From: Natronosalvus hydrolyticus
GTDB taxonomy: Archaea; Halobacteriota; Halobacteria; Halobacteriales; Natrialbaceae
Direction of reading: 5' to 3'
DNA length: 64,000 nucleotides
Assembly (NCBI GenBank): GCA_025517525.1
Contig: JAOPJZ010000001.1
Coordinates: forward strand, 124,001-188,000
Shown here: positions 9,164 through 17,713 of the stretch, in pieces
Layout: each line of letters opens with the position of its first letter
Numbering within the stretch: position 1 is the stretch's first letter
The notes under the pieces: model-generated
The model's input: only the letters and a program-made list of their open reading frames with translations
The model's database searches: none
What the model was told of the DNA's origin: nothing
Position numbers and translations under genes: made by a program

Positions 9164-10324
9164 CTAGAACGTCCGTTTGATCTTATCGAAGAACCCCTCA
9201 CTAACGTCTATCTCCTCGCCACCGGCCTCGGCGAACGCCTCGAGGGCCTCGCGCTGTTCGTCGTTGAGCGATTCGGGCGTGACGATCTGCACGCGGACGA
9301 ACAGATCACCCTGTCCGTACCGTCGCAGGCGCGGCATGCCTTTCCCTTCGAGGCGGAACTGCTCTCCGCTCTGGGTGGCACGCGGAATCTCGAACTCCGC
9401 GGAGCCGTCGAGGGTGGGCACCTGGACGGTATCACCGAAGGTGGCCTGCGGGAACGAAACCGGTAGCTTGTAGTACAGATTGTCGCCATCGCGTTCGAAC
9501 TCGGGGTGGTCGGCGATTGCAATGTCGATCAGAAGGTCACCGTGTGGGCCGCCGTTCGGACTCGGTGCCCCTTCGCCCTCCATCCGAAGGGTCTGGCCGT
9601 CGGCAATGCCTTCCGGGACGTCGACGGACAGTGACGCCTCGGTACGAACGTAGCCTTCGCCGCGACAATCGTCACAGCTTTCGGAATAGATGGTCCCTTC
9701 GCCCTCACAGCGTGGGCAAGTCGTCGTCTGCTGGACGCGCCCCAGCGGCGTCTGCTGGACCTGGGTCACCTGGCCGCGGCCCTGACATTCACTACAGGTC
9801 GTGGCATCAGCTTCCGGGGGATGGCCCGCTCCGTCACAGGTCTCACACTCCTCTGGTCGCTCGACGCTGAACTGTTTGGTCACTCCCTCGTAGGCTTCCT
9901 CGAGGTCGATCTCGAGGGTCGTTCGCAGATCGCGACCTTTCCGTGGCCGGTTACGTCCGCGTCCGCGACCCCCGCCGAAGACCTGTTCAAAGATGTCACC
10001 AAGGCCACCGCCCATGCCGCCCATGCCGCCGAACGGGTCGCCACCAGCGCCGCCCCCGAAGGGACCCTGACCGCCACCGGCGTCGAAGCCGTGCTTTTCG
10101 GCCTGCTCGAAGCGGTCGTGGCCCATCCGGTCGTAGGCCGACCGCTTGTCCTCGTCGGTCAGGACCTTCTTGGCTTTCTGTATCTTCTTGAACTTCTCTT
10201 CGGCGTCCGGGTCGTCGCTGACGTCCGGATGGTATTCCGTCGCCTTCTTCCGGTAGGCCTTTTTGATCTCCTCGGCGGAAGCGTCCTTGCTCACGCCGAG
10301 CACGTCGTAGAAGTCCTCACTCAT
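9164..10324 (-). CDS. dnaJ: Chaperone DnaJ (Hsp40)
   Basis: 386 residues of complete type I Hsp40 architecture: J-domain (2-70, HPD in YHPDVSDDPD), Gly/Phe-rich linker (80-115), a four-repeat CxxCxGxG zinc domain (about 150-215) and two beta-sandwich substrate domains. It delivers clients to DnaK and stimulates its ATPase. Last gene of the leftward order dnaK, GrpE/DnaJ fusion, dnaJ, with a 95-base gap before it, so it may have its own promoter. Confidence 0.97.
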   Translation of the reverse strand: MSEDFYDVLGVSKDASAEEIKKAYRKKATEYHPDVSDDPDAEEKFKKIQKAKKVLTDEDKRSAYDRMGHDRFEQAEKHGFDAGGGQGPFGGGAGGDPFGGMGGMGGGLGDIFEQVFGGGRGRGRNRPRKGRDLRTTLEIDLEEAYEGVTKQFSVERPEECETCDGAGHPPEADATTCSECQGRGQVTQVQQTPLGRVQQTTTCPRCEGEGTIYSESCDDCRGEGYVRTEASLSVDVPEGIADGQTLRMEGEGAPSPNGGPHGDLLIDIAIADHPEFERDGDNLYYKLPVSFPQATFGDTVQVPTLDGSAEFEIPRATQSGEQFRLEGKGMPRLRRYGQGDLFVRVQIVTPESLNDEQREALEAFAEAGGEEIDVSEGFFDKIKRTF

Positions 10325-10419
10325 TCGTTATACACCGATAACGCGTTGAGACACTTGAAACGACCGTTCCGTCTCGAGGCAGAATGTGACGGCAATACTC
10401 TCTCAGACCCAGCGTCTCC

Positions 10420-11754
10420 TCAAGCCTCCTCACTCACGCTCACTCGAGCGGGCCGAATAACCTGGTCATCGAGTTCGTAGCCGCGCGTGTAGACCGAATT
10501 GACCGTGCCCGCTGGCTGGTCCCCCTCGACCCGGTGCATCACCTCGTGACGGTGTGGGTCGACGGGCGTTCCCGGCTCGGGATCGATTCGACTCACGCCT
10601 TCGTCCTCGAGAATCCGGTCGAATCGGCGCAACGTGAGTTCGACACCCTCTTTCACTCCCGTTTCGTCGTCGCTGTCCGTTTCGACGGCTCGCTCGAGGT
10701 CCTCACGAACCTCGGCGAAGCGTTCGAGGAGGGTCGCCGCCGCCTGTTTGTCCCGCTCTTTTTGTCGCGTTTCGACACGGTCTTTGTACGCTCGAAACTC
10801 CGCCCGCGTGGATTCCAGTGCCGACTCGAGGGCTTCTATTCGGGACTCATAGGCCTCGAGTGTCGACTCGTCTGCCTCTTTCGGGGCGCACTCATCGGCA
10901 GGGCGCTCGTTCGCTAGCGGGTCACCGTCGTCCGATTCGACTGCGAGGTCGCCGTCTTGCTCGGTGCTCGTGGTGGACTCTCGGTTCTTCGCTTCGTCCG
11001 GGCCAGTTACGTCCGCATCCGGAGCCATCGATACCCGATTCGCTGACTCGGCAGTATGGTGTCCCTCGACGCCCTCACGATCGGGTTCGTCTGCTGGCTC
11101 GTCCTCGAGTGCAATTGTGACGTACAGATCCCCACGCTCGTCGCCGTCGAGGGTGGGCATTCCTTTCCCCTCGAACCGGAACCGGTCACCGGCTTCGGTT
11201 CCGGGCGGTACCTCGAACTGGACGTCGCCATCGAGCGTTTCGATTTCGATCGCATCGCCCGTCCGGGCCTGTCGTGGCGTAACCGCGTGTTCACAGGAAA
11301 GGTCGGTGCCGATGCGGTCGTAGCGTTCGTGTGGCTCGATTGTAACCTCGAGAATCGCAATCGGTTGCTGATCTGCACCTGCGGTCACTCGCAATCCCTG
11401 TCCGTCTTCGATTCCGGGCGGTACATCGACGGACACCGCAGTTTCCTGCCAGCGGGTACCATCACCGTCACAGATTGCACACTGGCTGGCCGAAACCGTC
11501 CCGCTTCCTTCACAGCGGGGACAGCGCCTCGAGCCAGGGCGACCGATGGACGCCCGTTTGTCTCGAGCGACCCGCCCGCGGCCACGACACTGTGGACACC
11601 GCGTTGGCCGCCCCGTTCGCCCCGTCCCCGAACAGGTCCGACACCGCGTGGGCTGTTCGATCGAGAGCTCCCGCTCGAGACCCGAGAACGCCTCCTCGAG
11701 TGTGAGTTCGAGCGGGATTCGTCGGACGCTGTCGTCGGATTGGCTCGTCGGCAT
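10420..11754 (-). CDS. grpE: GrpE fused to a J-less DnaJ zinc/substrate-binding region
   Basis: 444 residues in two parts. Residues 12-215 are a DnaJ-like region without a J-domain: four zinc motifs (CRTCSGTG, CPQCRGRG, CPRCEGSG, CAICDGDG), VPPGIEDGQGLRV and FEGKGMPTLDGDERGDLYV. Residues 216-295 are an acidic disordered linker. Residues 296-440 are GrpE: a long coiled coil, then PVDPHRHEVMHRVE and GTVNSVYTRGYELDDQVIRPARV. It would combine client binding with nucleotide exchange for DnaK in one chain. The gene lies 208 bases behind dnaK. The frame upstream of 11754 shows no J-domain, so this is not a mis-start. Confidence 0.9.
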   Translation of the reverse strand: MPTSQSDDSVRRIPLELTLEEAFSGLERELSIEQPTRCRTCSGTGRTGRPTRCPQCRGRGRVARDKRASIGRPGSRRCPRCEGSGTVSASQCAICDGDGTRWQETAVSVDVPPGIEDGQGLRVTAGADQQPIAILEVTIEPHERYDRIGTDLSCEHAVTPRQARTGDAIEIETLDGDVQFEVPPGTEAGDRFRFEGKGMPTLDGDERGDLYVTIALEDEPADEPDREGVEGHHTAESANRVSMAPDADVTGPDEAKNRESTTSTEQDGDLAVESDDGDPLANERPADECAPKEADESTLEAYESRIEALESALESTRAEFRAYKDRVETRQKERDKQAAATLLERFAEVREDLERAVETDSDDETGVKEGVELTLRRFDRILEDEGVSRIDPEPGTPVDPHRHEVMHRVEGDQPAGTVNSVYTRGYELDDQVIRPARVSVSEEA

Positions 11755-11907
11755 CTATCGTCTTTCAGGTCGGCTCGTCGTTTGTAAGGTCGACTCGTCG
11801 GTCGGTTAGCTCGCTCGAACGCTCGAGTGCCACGCTCGAGGTACCGAACCAGCGGTCTCGAAGGCAGTCGTGGGTCGATACCGAATAAAATCGGTTACTG
11901 CAAGCGA

Positions 11908-11959
11908 GGTATTGGCGTCTCGTCTCCCGGTGGCATGCCGCCACAGGAACCCCAATACC
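11908..11959 (-). terminator. Nested hairpin just behind dnaK
   Basis: Outer arms GGTATTGG (11908-11915) and CCAATACC (11952-11959) pair perfectly and enclose an inner stem GTGGC/GCCAC (11930-11944). It starts 3 bases beyond the dnaK stop codon. It could terminate or attenuate transcription between dnaK and the GrpE fusion; there is no long T-run. A similar GCATGCC core occurs at 994-1005. Confidence 0.55.
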
Positions 11960-11962
11960 GCG

Positions 11963-13894
11963 TTAGGCTTCGTCGTCTTCCGGATCGACGTCCTCGAAGT
12001 CGGCGTCGACGAACTCCTCGCCGTCGTCGTCGCCCGCTGGGCCGCCTGGGCCGCCTGGGCCGGGGTTGGGTCCGCCTCCCATACCGGCACCTGCTGCGCC
12101 GCCTGGGCCTGCTGCGCCACCGGGTCCTGCGCCGCCGGCTTCGGCTGCCGCGGCTTCCTGATAGATTTGTTTGCCGATCTCTTGCAGTTCGTTGCTCAGC
12201 TCTTTGGTCGCCGCTTCGATTGCTTCCGCGTCGGCGTCCGAGTCGTCGATGGTCGCCTCGAGTTCGTCGACGGCAGCCTCGATGTTGTCACGAAGCTCGT
12301 CGTCGACGTCGTCGTTCTCCTCGAGGAGGGTTTCGGCGCGCTGGATCGTTGCTTCGGCCGTGTTTCGGGCCTCGATGCGCTCCCGGCGCTGTTTGTCCTC
12401 TTCGGCGTGTTCTTCGGCCTCGCGCTGCATCCGCTCGATTTCGGCGTCCGAGAGGCCAGCGCCACCCTCGATGGTGATCTCCTCGCTGGTGCCGGTGCCT
12501 TTGTCCTCGGCACTGACGTTGACGATACCGTTCTCGTCGATGGAGAACGTGACTTCGATCTGTGGCGTTCCGGCCGGTGCCGGTGGGATGCCAGTCAGGT
12601 GGAATTCGCCGAGTTGTTCGTTCTTGTTCGCGAGTTCGCGCTCACCCTGGAAGACCCGCACCTGCACGGAGGTCTGGTTGTCCGCGGCGGTGGTGAAGAT
12701 CTTCGATTCCTCGGTTGGAATCGTCGTGTTCTTCTCGATAAGGCGCTCGAACAGGCCGCCTTTGACCTCGATACCGAGGCTGAGCGGCGTGACGTCGAGC
12801 AAGACGATGTCGTCAACTTCGCCGCCGAGGACACCGCCCTGAATTGCTGCGCCCAGCGCGACGGCCTCGTCGGGGTTAACGTTTTTCTGTGGGGCCTCAC
12901 CGATGAGCTCTTCGACCTTTTCGGTCACCTGTGGCATCCGGGTCGAGCCACCGACCAGAATTACCTCGTCGATGTCGTCTTTGCCGTAGCCCGCGTCCTC
13001 GAGTGCCTGCTCGGTTGGCTCGACGGTTCGCTCGATCAGATCTGCCGTGAGGGATTCGAACTTCGCGCGCGTGAGTGATTCCTCGAGGTGGATCGGACCG
13101 TCGTCCGTCGCCGTGATGAACGGCAGGTTGATCTCGGTCTCTTTTCGGCTCGAGAGTTCGATTTTCGCCTCCTCGGCGGCGTCTTTCAGCCGCTGAAGGG
13201 CCTGTCGGTCCTCGCGGAGGTCCATACCGTGTTCGTTCTCGAACTCGTCGGCGAGCCAGTCGATGATCGCGTGGTCCCAGTCGTCACCACCGAGGTCGTT
13301 GTCCCCGTTGGTTGCAACGACCTCGTAGACGCCACCACCCAGGTCGAGGATGGAAACGTCGAAGGTACCGCCACCGAGGTCGTAGACGAGGACGGTCTGG
13401 TCCGAATCGTCGTCGAGACCGTACGCCATAGATGCGGCGGTCGGTTCGTTGATGATGCGCTCGACCTCGAAGCCGGCGATCTCCCCGGCGTCTTTGGTCG
13501 CCTGGCGCTGTTTGTCGGAGAAGTACGCCGGGACCGTAATGACGGCCTTCTCGACGTCGTCACCGAGGTACTCTTCGGCGTCGCGTTTGATCTTCTGGAG
13601 GATCATCGCCGAAATCTGCTGGGGTGTGTACTCCTCGCCCTCGATGTCGACGGTGTAGCCGTCTTCGCCCATGTGGCGTTTGATCGAGGCGATCGTCTTT
13701 TCGGGGTTCTGAATCGCCTGATTCTTCGCCGGTTTGCCGACGAGTCGCTCGTCGTCGTCCGTGAAGGCGACGACAGAGGGTGTCGTGCGGTCTCCTTCGC
13801 CGTTGACAATAATCTCCGGATCACCGCCTTCCATCACCGCAAAGGCGCTGTTCGTCGTCCCAAGGTCGATTCCGAGAATCTTGTTACTCGCCAT
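11963..13894 (-). CDS. dnaK: Chaperone DnaK (Hsp70)
   Basis: 643 residues. The nucleotide-binding domain starts with [14 protein letters not shown] and contains [19 protein letters not shown] and [11 protein letters not shown]; the substrate-binding domain (from about 380) includes [14 protein letters not shown]; then the helical lid; then a Gly/Pro-rich tail ending in an acidic segment. It is the ATP-dependent folding chaperone served by the two downstream genes. The ATG at 13894 is preceded by a TATA-like TTTAAAA about 27 bases upstream. Confidence 0.98.
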   Translation of the reverse strand: MASNKILGIDLGTTNSAFAVMEGGDPEIIVNGEGDRTTPSVVAFTDDDERLVGKPAKNQAIQNPEKTIASIKRHMGEDGYTVDIEGEEYTPQQISAMILQKIKRDAEEYLGDDVEKAVITVPAYFSDKQRQATKDAGEIAGFEVERIINEPTAASMAYGLDDDSDQTVLVYDLGGGTFDVSILDLGGGVYEVVATNGDNDLGGDDWDHAIIDWLADEFENEHGMDLREDRQALQRLKDAAEEAKIELSSRKETEINLPFITATDDGPIHLEESLTRAKFESLTADLIERTVEPTEQALEDAGYGKDDIDEVILVGGSTRMPQVTEKVEELIGEAPQKNVNPDEAVALGAAIQGGVLGGEVDDIVLLDVTPLSLGIEVKGGLFERLIEKNTTIPTEESKIFTTAADNQTSVQVRVFQGERELANKNEQLGEFHLTGIPPAPAGTPQIEVTFSIDENGIVNVSAEDKGTGTSEEITIEGGAGLSDAEIERMQREAEEHAEEDKQRRERIEARNTAEATIQRAETLLEENDDVDDELRDNIEAAVDELEATIDDSDADAEAIEAATKELSNELQEIGKQIYQEAAAAEAGGAGPGGAAGPGGAAGAGMGGGPNPGPGGPGGPAGDDDGEEFVDADFEDVDPEDDEA

Positions 13895-14417
13895 CTACCA
13901 ATCTATTGTGCGCACTTTGTTTTAAAGGTTACTACACGGGGCGAGGTGACGAATATAATTCAGGTTAAGTGGGCTATTGGGGCAACGTGAGACGAATATA
14001 GAGGATGATTTTACCCATCACTGGCTGTTTTTAAGTCTCCGAAGCTAATTGGTACTGTTAGGGTAGTAAGTGACTATTGGTTATGTATCGTGACTTTCGG
14101 GCTGTAGGGACTGATTACCGGCCAGAACAGTCACTTTCGTCGAACCGGCCCGTGCAGGAGCCCACAAAAGTTGCTGACAGATCGTTTTCTCCGGACAATC
14201 ACGGTTGAATAGAGAGTCCGGATTTCCTGTGTGAACGTTCACGACTTTCGAGAGTCTCCGCTCGAGTAAGGCGTCGTCTTCGCTTTCGGGCCTGACAGGG
14301 TCGATACGATTGTGGGTTAATTAATCAGACATACGTTCAAGAATGTTTGAATATCAGGAAAGACAGTCAATTTCTGCACGAGAAAGTTTATACCACATTA
14401 GTTAATTCCCCGGACTT
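13895..14417. promoter_or_regulatory. Divergent promoter region of dnaK and the beta-helix gene
   Basis: 523 bases without a gene. On the minus strand, CTTTAAAA at about 13921-13928 is a TATA box for dnaK, giving a very short leader. On the plus strand, AGTTTATACC at about 14386-14395 is the TATA box for the gene at 14418, which would be leaderless. An inverted repeat TTCAA-gaatgt-TTGAA lies at about 14338-14353, some 35 bases upstream of that TATA box, and a TGAACGTTCA palindrome near 14240. The rest shows nothing I recognise. Confidence 0.5.
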
Positions 14418-16214
14418 ATGGCACGCGATACTCCGGTAGAGAAGCGTAGTGATAGCCTACTATCTGCAGATACGGACGATGCGGCGGACGGGATATTACA
14501 TCGAAGATCGTATCTCAAACTGGCAGGAAGTACAGCAGCTGCCGCAGCAGGTATGACAGCAGCTACGGGGAACGTAGCGGGCGAAGAATCGTATGACGTA
14601 ATCAAGGCACGGGGCCAGCAAATTCACGTCGGAGACAACGAAACGTTCGAGAACAAGCTCATCGACATGAGTGGCGGTGGCGACATTTCGATTAGAGCGC
14701 GCGGGGAAAACTGGACTGTCCGCAATATCGGCGTCAAAGGTCGGATGCAAGACGGCAACTCGACCACATCATTGATCATGGCAGAAGCGCATGGAGATTG
14801 TCTGATCGAAAACGTCTATTACACTGATGGGGCCGAACGGAACCAGCAACTTGGCTTCAAGTTCATATTTGCCCCAACGCAAGCGACAGGCCACCTCACT
14901 ATCCGCAACTGTCGGTGGGAGAATGTCTGTTCGACAGCCTGCTACCTCGAGCCTGGCGGCCGGGTTTCACCACGGATGACGGCGACTGTGGAAAACTGTT
15001 ATGCAGGCAATAACCGAATCGACACACTCCGAACGAACGGCAAAGGAGACGAAGTCCGCAACTGCGTCTTCTTCAACACGCCAGACGGAGACGAAGTCTC
15101 TCGACTCATCCGGACGGTCAACGACGGTGTATTGGACATCCAGGATACCCACCTTCAGACCCACAACTCCACCTATCGCTGTCTCGTTGCGGGCAGCGAC
15201 GCGACAATCAACTATCGGTCGGGCGAGTGGGACGGTCACGGCGGTGGCAACGGATCGCTCAACGTCTCATCAAGCGTCGGATCGAACCCCGAGAAATTCG
15301 TCCCCGCAGGCGTCCCAACCAGCCCTGAAGACGCTGCGAGCGGCGGATCGGATACCACGGAATACGATGGCGGGAACGACGCCGATGACGAAGAAAGCGA
15401 ACGCCCGCCGGGGACTGAGCTTCGTCTGGAGGGGACCGCAAACTACCGAATCGACGTCGACGGCACAATTCATCCGTATCCCGAGTTCGAGCAGTATCTC
15501 GACTACGGCGAGCACTACGGCGATGACTGGGCCGACTGGTACCTCGGCGATTCGTTTACTGTCTGGTACATCGACGGCGATATCGAAAATCTGAGTCTCG
15601 AGGAAACGAACGCCCTTACGGTCTATCTGGATGGCGAGGTAGTTGATCCCGACTCACTGTCATCGGATGGCAGTACGGAACTCGATTCCGGTGAAACGAA
15701 GCTGCGAATGGAGGGGGAAGCTGACTACCTGATCGAGGTCAGCGGAGACATCCGACCCGCAGATTCGATCGCCCAGTGGGTCGAAGAAGGCGAGCAGTAC
15801 GGCGACGGCGTCGTCGACTGGTACCTGACCGGTTCGTGGACGGAGTGGTACTATACCGGCGACATCGAGCGGTTCGAGGTGAATTCGACCGAGGACCTCC
15901 AGGTCTACGTCGACGGCGATGCAGTTGACCCAGCACACCTCGGTGGGACGGGACGGGCGAACGAATCGACGCTCAGACTCGAGGGAGAGACCGACTATTA
16001 CGTCGAAGTTAGCGGTGACATTCGACCTGACGAAGAACTGGCCCAGTGGGTCGAAGAAGGCGAGCAGTACGGCGACGGCGTCGTCGACTGGTACCTGACA
16101 GGTTCGTGGACGCAGTGGCACTACACCGGCAACATCGAGACATTCGAGGTCAGCTCTACGGACGACCTCCGCATCTTCGTCGACGGAATCGAAGTGAATA
16201 CGAACTCGTTGTAA
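14418..16214 (+). CDS. Tat-exported right-handed beta-helix protein with three C-terminal repeats
   Basis: 598 residues. A Tat signal RRSYLKLAGSTAAAAAG starts at residue 29. Residues 60-295 look like a pectate-lyase-type right-handed beta-helix (short hydrophobic rungs such as WTVRNIGV, CLIENVYY, LTIRNCRWENV, ATVENCYAGN). After an acidic linker come three homologous units of about 80 residues (334-414, 427-508, 517-598), each with LRLEG, a DWYL...W core and VYVDG. The last two are nearly identical. Probably an extracellular carbohydrate-interacting protein; no catalytic residues can be assigned. Low CTCGAG content relative to most of the window. Confidence 0.8.
   Translation: MARDTPVEKRSDSLLSADTDDAADGILHRRSYLKLAGSTAAAAAGMTAATGNVAGEESYDVIKARGQQIHVGDNETFENKLIDMSGGGDISIRARGENWTVRNIGVKGRMQDGNSTTSLIMAEAHGDCLIENVYYTDGAERNQQLGFKFIFAPTQATGHLTIRNCRWENVCSTACYLEPGGRVSPRMTATVENCYAGNNRIDTLRTNGKGDEVRNCVFFNTPDGDEVSRLIRTVNDGVLDIQDTHLQTHNSTYRCLVAGSDATINYRSGEWDGHGGGNGSLNVSSSVGSNPEKFVPAGVPTSPEDAASGGSDTTEYDGGNDADDEESERPPGTELRLEGTANYRIDVDGTIHPYPEFEQYLDYGEHYGDDWADWYLGDSFTVWYIDGDIENLSLEETNALTVYLDGEVVDPDSLSSDGSTELDSGETKLRMEGEADYLIEVSGDIRPADSIAQWVEEGEQYGDGVVDWYLTGSWTEWYYTGDIERFEVNSTEDLQVYVDGDAVDPAHLGGTGRANESTLRLEGETDYYVEVSGDIRPDEELAQWVEEGEQYGDGVVDWYLTGSWTQWHYTGNIETFEVSSTDDLRIFVDGIEVNTNSL
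15771..16120 (+). repeat. Near-identical internal DNA repeats in the beta-helix gene
   Basis: About 72 bases beginning at 15771 recur beginning at 16042 with a single mismatch, in register with the second and third C-terminal protein repeats (spacing about 270 bases). The first protein repeat (from about 15417) is much more diverged. This points to a recent duplication or gene conversion between the last two units. Confidence 0.85.
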
Positions 16215-16394
16215 GATACTCGGTGAACGCTGCGGGGGGCGTTCCGTCGGTCTTTCTTTCGGTGGCTACTCGAATCAGTCGTTGCTGGTTTCTCCTTCAG
16301 CCGCTGATGGTTGCTCGAGTGTACTGTTGGGTGATCGTTTTGAACGTGGCTTCGACCCAGGAGACTGTTTCCGGATTAGTTTATCTGGGAGTGA

Positions 16395-17567
16395 TCATCG
16401 AAACGTCGACTGAGGAACCTCCCGTGCTCCCTCTGTGTTCTCCACTTCCATTTCGTCATCAGTGGCCACTGCCTGCGCACAGACTGCTTCGAGTACTGTG
16501 GCTTGGTTGTCCCATGTGTAGGTCTTCGATCGTTCGAGTGCGTTCGCCCCAAGCCGAAGTCGCTCTTCAGGCGAGGTGAGCAATCGCTCGAGTACTGCGG
16601 CCAACTCTTCTGTGTCTCCCGGTTCGACGAGATGACCGTGGACTCCATGGGTGAGATAGCTCTCGATGGGTGCCAGCCTCCCGCTCACGACAGGAGTGCC
16701 ACAGGCCATCGCCTCGAGATTTGCCATGCCGAAACTCTCCACGTAGGAGGGAAGGCAGAAGACATCTACTGCCGTGTAGTATCCCGGAAGCTCGTCGTGT
16801 GGGATTTCGCCGTGAATGCGTACCGAATCCCCAATGCCGGCCGACCATGCCGTTTCGCGAAGCGCTTCCGTTCGCCCGGCACCGACGACGTGTACTGTAC
16901 AGTCGGTGTCGACATCGCCGACTGCGTTGACCAGATCGAAGACGCCTTTCTGTTCCTGTACTCGACCAACGAACAGGACCGCCGGCTCATCGCTTTCGAA
17001 GGCCGGCGGAACGGCTGGGTTGAACTGGTCGGGGTCGATGCCCGGATAGGCGACGCCGTCGACAGTTCGATCGAAAACCTCGGTGATCCGTTCGGCCGTT
17101 CGTTCGGTGTTCGCGAGGATGGTACGCGTCTGGGAGTGGGTGTCCCGTAGTCGTCCCCCGAACCCCTCGATGTCTATCCGATGAAATCCGTATACTGTCG
17201 GCACGTCGACGAGGTTCGAGAGCAGGAGATCGTCCAGCCAGATGAACGTGATGAGAACGTCGGTGTTCGTTTCGATGTGTTCGATCAGGTCGTTGCCAAC
17301 GCCACGACCCACCATCGCCAGACTGTTTATATCCTGTCGACCGGCAGGCGAGAGGGTCGTGATAGCGGTGGCAATTCGATCGCTGATCCCGGGCATTGGA
17401 ACGATAGTAACCGCGGAGTCTCGAAGCAGTGCCGTCGGCGACCCTTCCTGCGTGTACAGATAGACGTCGTGTGATTTCGAGAGTTCTGCGGCCATGTACT
17501 GCAGATAAATCGCGATTCCGCCGGCGTGTTTCGTACCGGCGGATTCGTGGAAAAACCCGATGCGCAT
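16395..17567 (-). CDS. Glycosyltransferase family 4 (GT-B fold)
   Basis: 390 residues. N-terminal GT4 opening MRIGFFHESAGTKHAGGIAIYL, central AVLFVGRVQEQKGVFDLVNAV, and donor-binding DVFCLPSYVESFGMANLEAMACGTPVV with the EX7E-like motif (the first Glu in SYVESFG, second in NLEAM). It transfers a nucleotide-activated sugar to a glycan, at the cytoplasmic side. The start at 17567 (Met before RIGFFHES) is the family start; Met codons upstream give no homology. It is divergent from the methyltransferase-kinase gene and belongs to a glycan island. Confidence 0.9.
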   Translation of the reverse strand: MRIGFFHESAGTKHAGGIAIYLQYMAAELSKSHDVYLYTQEGSPTALLRDSAVTIVPMPGISDRIATAITTLSPAGRQDINSLAMVGRGVGNDLIEHIETNTDVLITFIWLDDLLLSNLVDVPTVYGFHRIDIEGFGGRLRDTHSQTRTILANTERTAERITEVFDRTVDGVAYPGIDPDQFNPAVPPAFESDEPAVLFVGRVQEQKGVFDLVNAVGDVDTDCTVHVVGAGRTEALRETAWSAGIGDSVRIHGEIPHDELPGYYTAVDVFCLPSYVESFGMANLEAMACGTPVVSGRLAPIESYLTHGVHGHLVEPGDTEELAAVLERLLTSPEERLRLGANALERSKTYTWDNQATVLEAVCAQAVATDDEMEVENTEGAREVPQSTFR

Positions 17568-17713
17568 ACTCCTGTGTTCGATAGCGAGCGTATCGTTATG
17601 TATCAACTACCGTGAACACTGAAGTGCATGGGTCACGAGGCTTGCTGTCCAGCCGGCGATCCTCTTGGGTAATCGATCCATAGCAAAATACGCCTCCACG
17701 GAATCGTGACTGA

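Noticed and set aside
11870..13078. Long plus-strand open frame over dnaK
   Set aside because: Shadow of dnaK codon bias; sequence consists of Leu/Asp/Val-rich low-complexity text.
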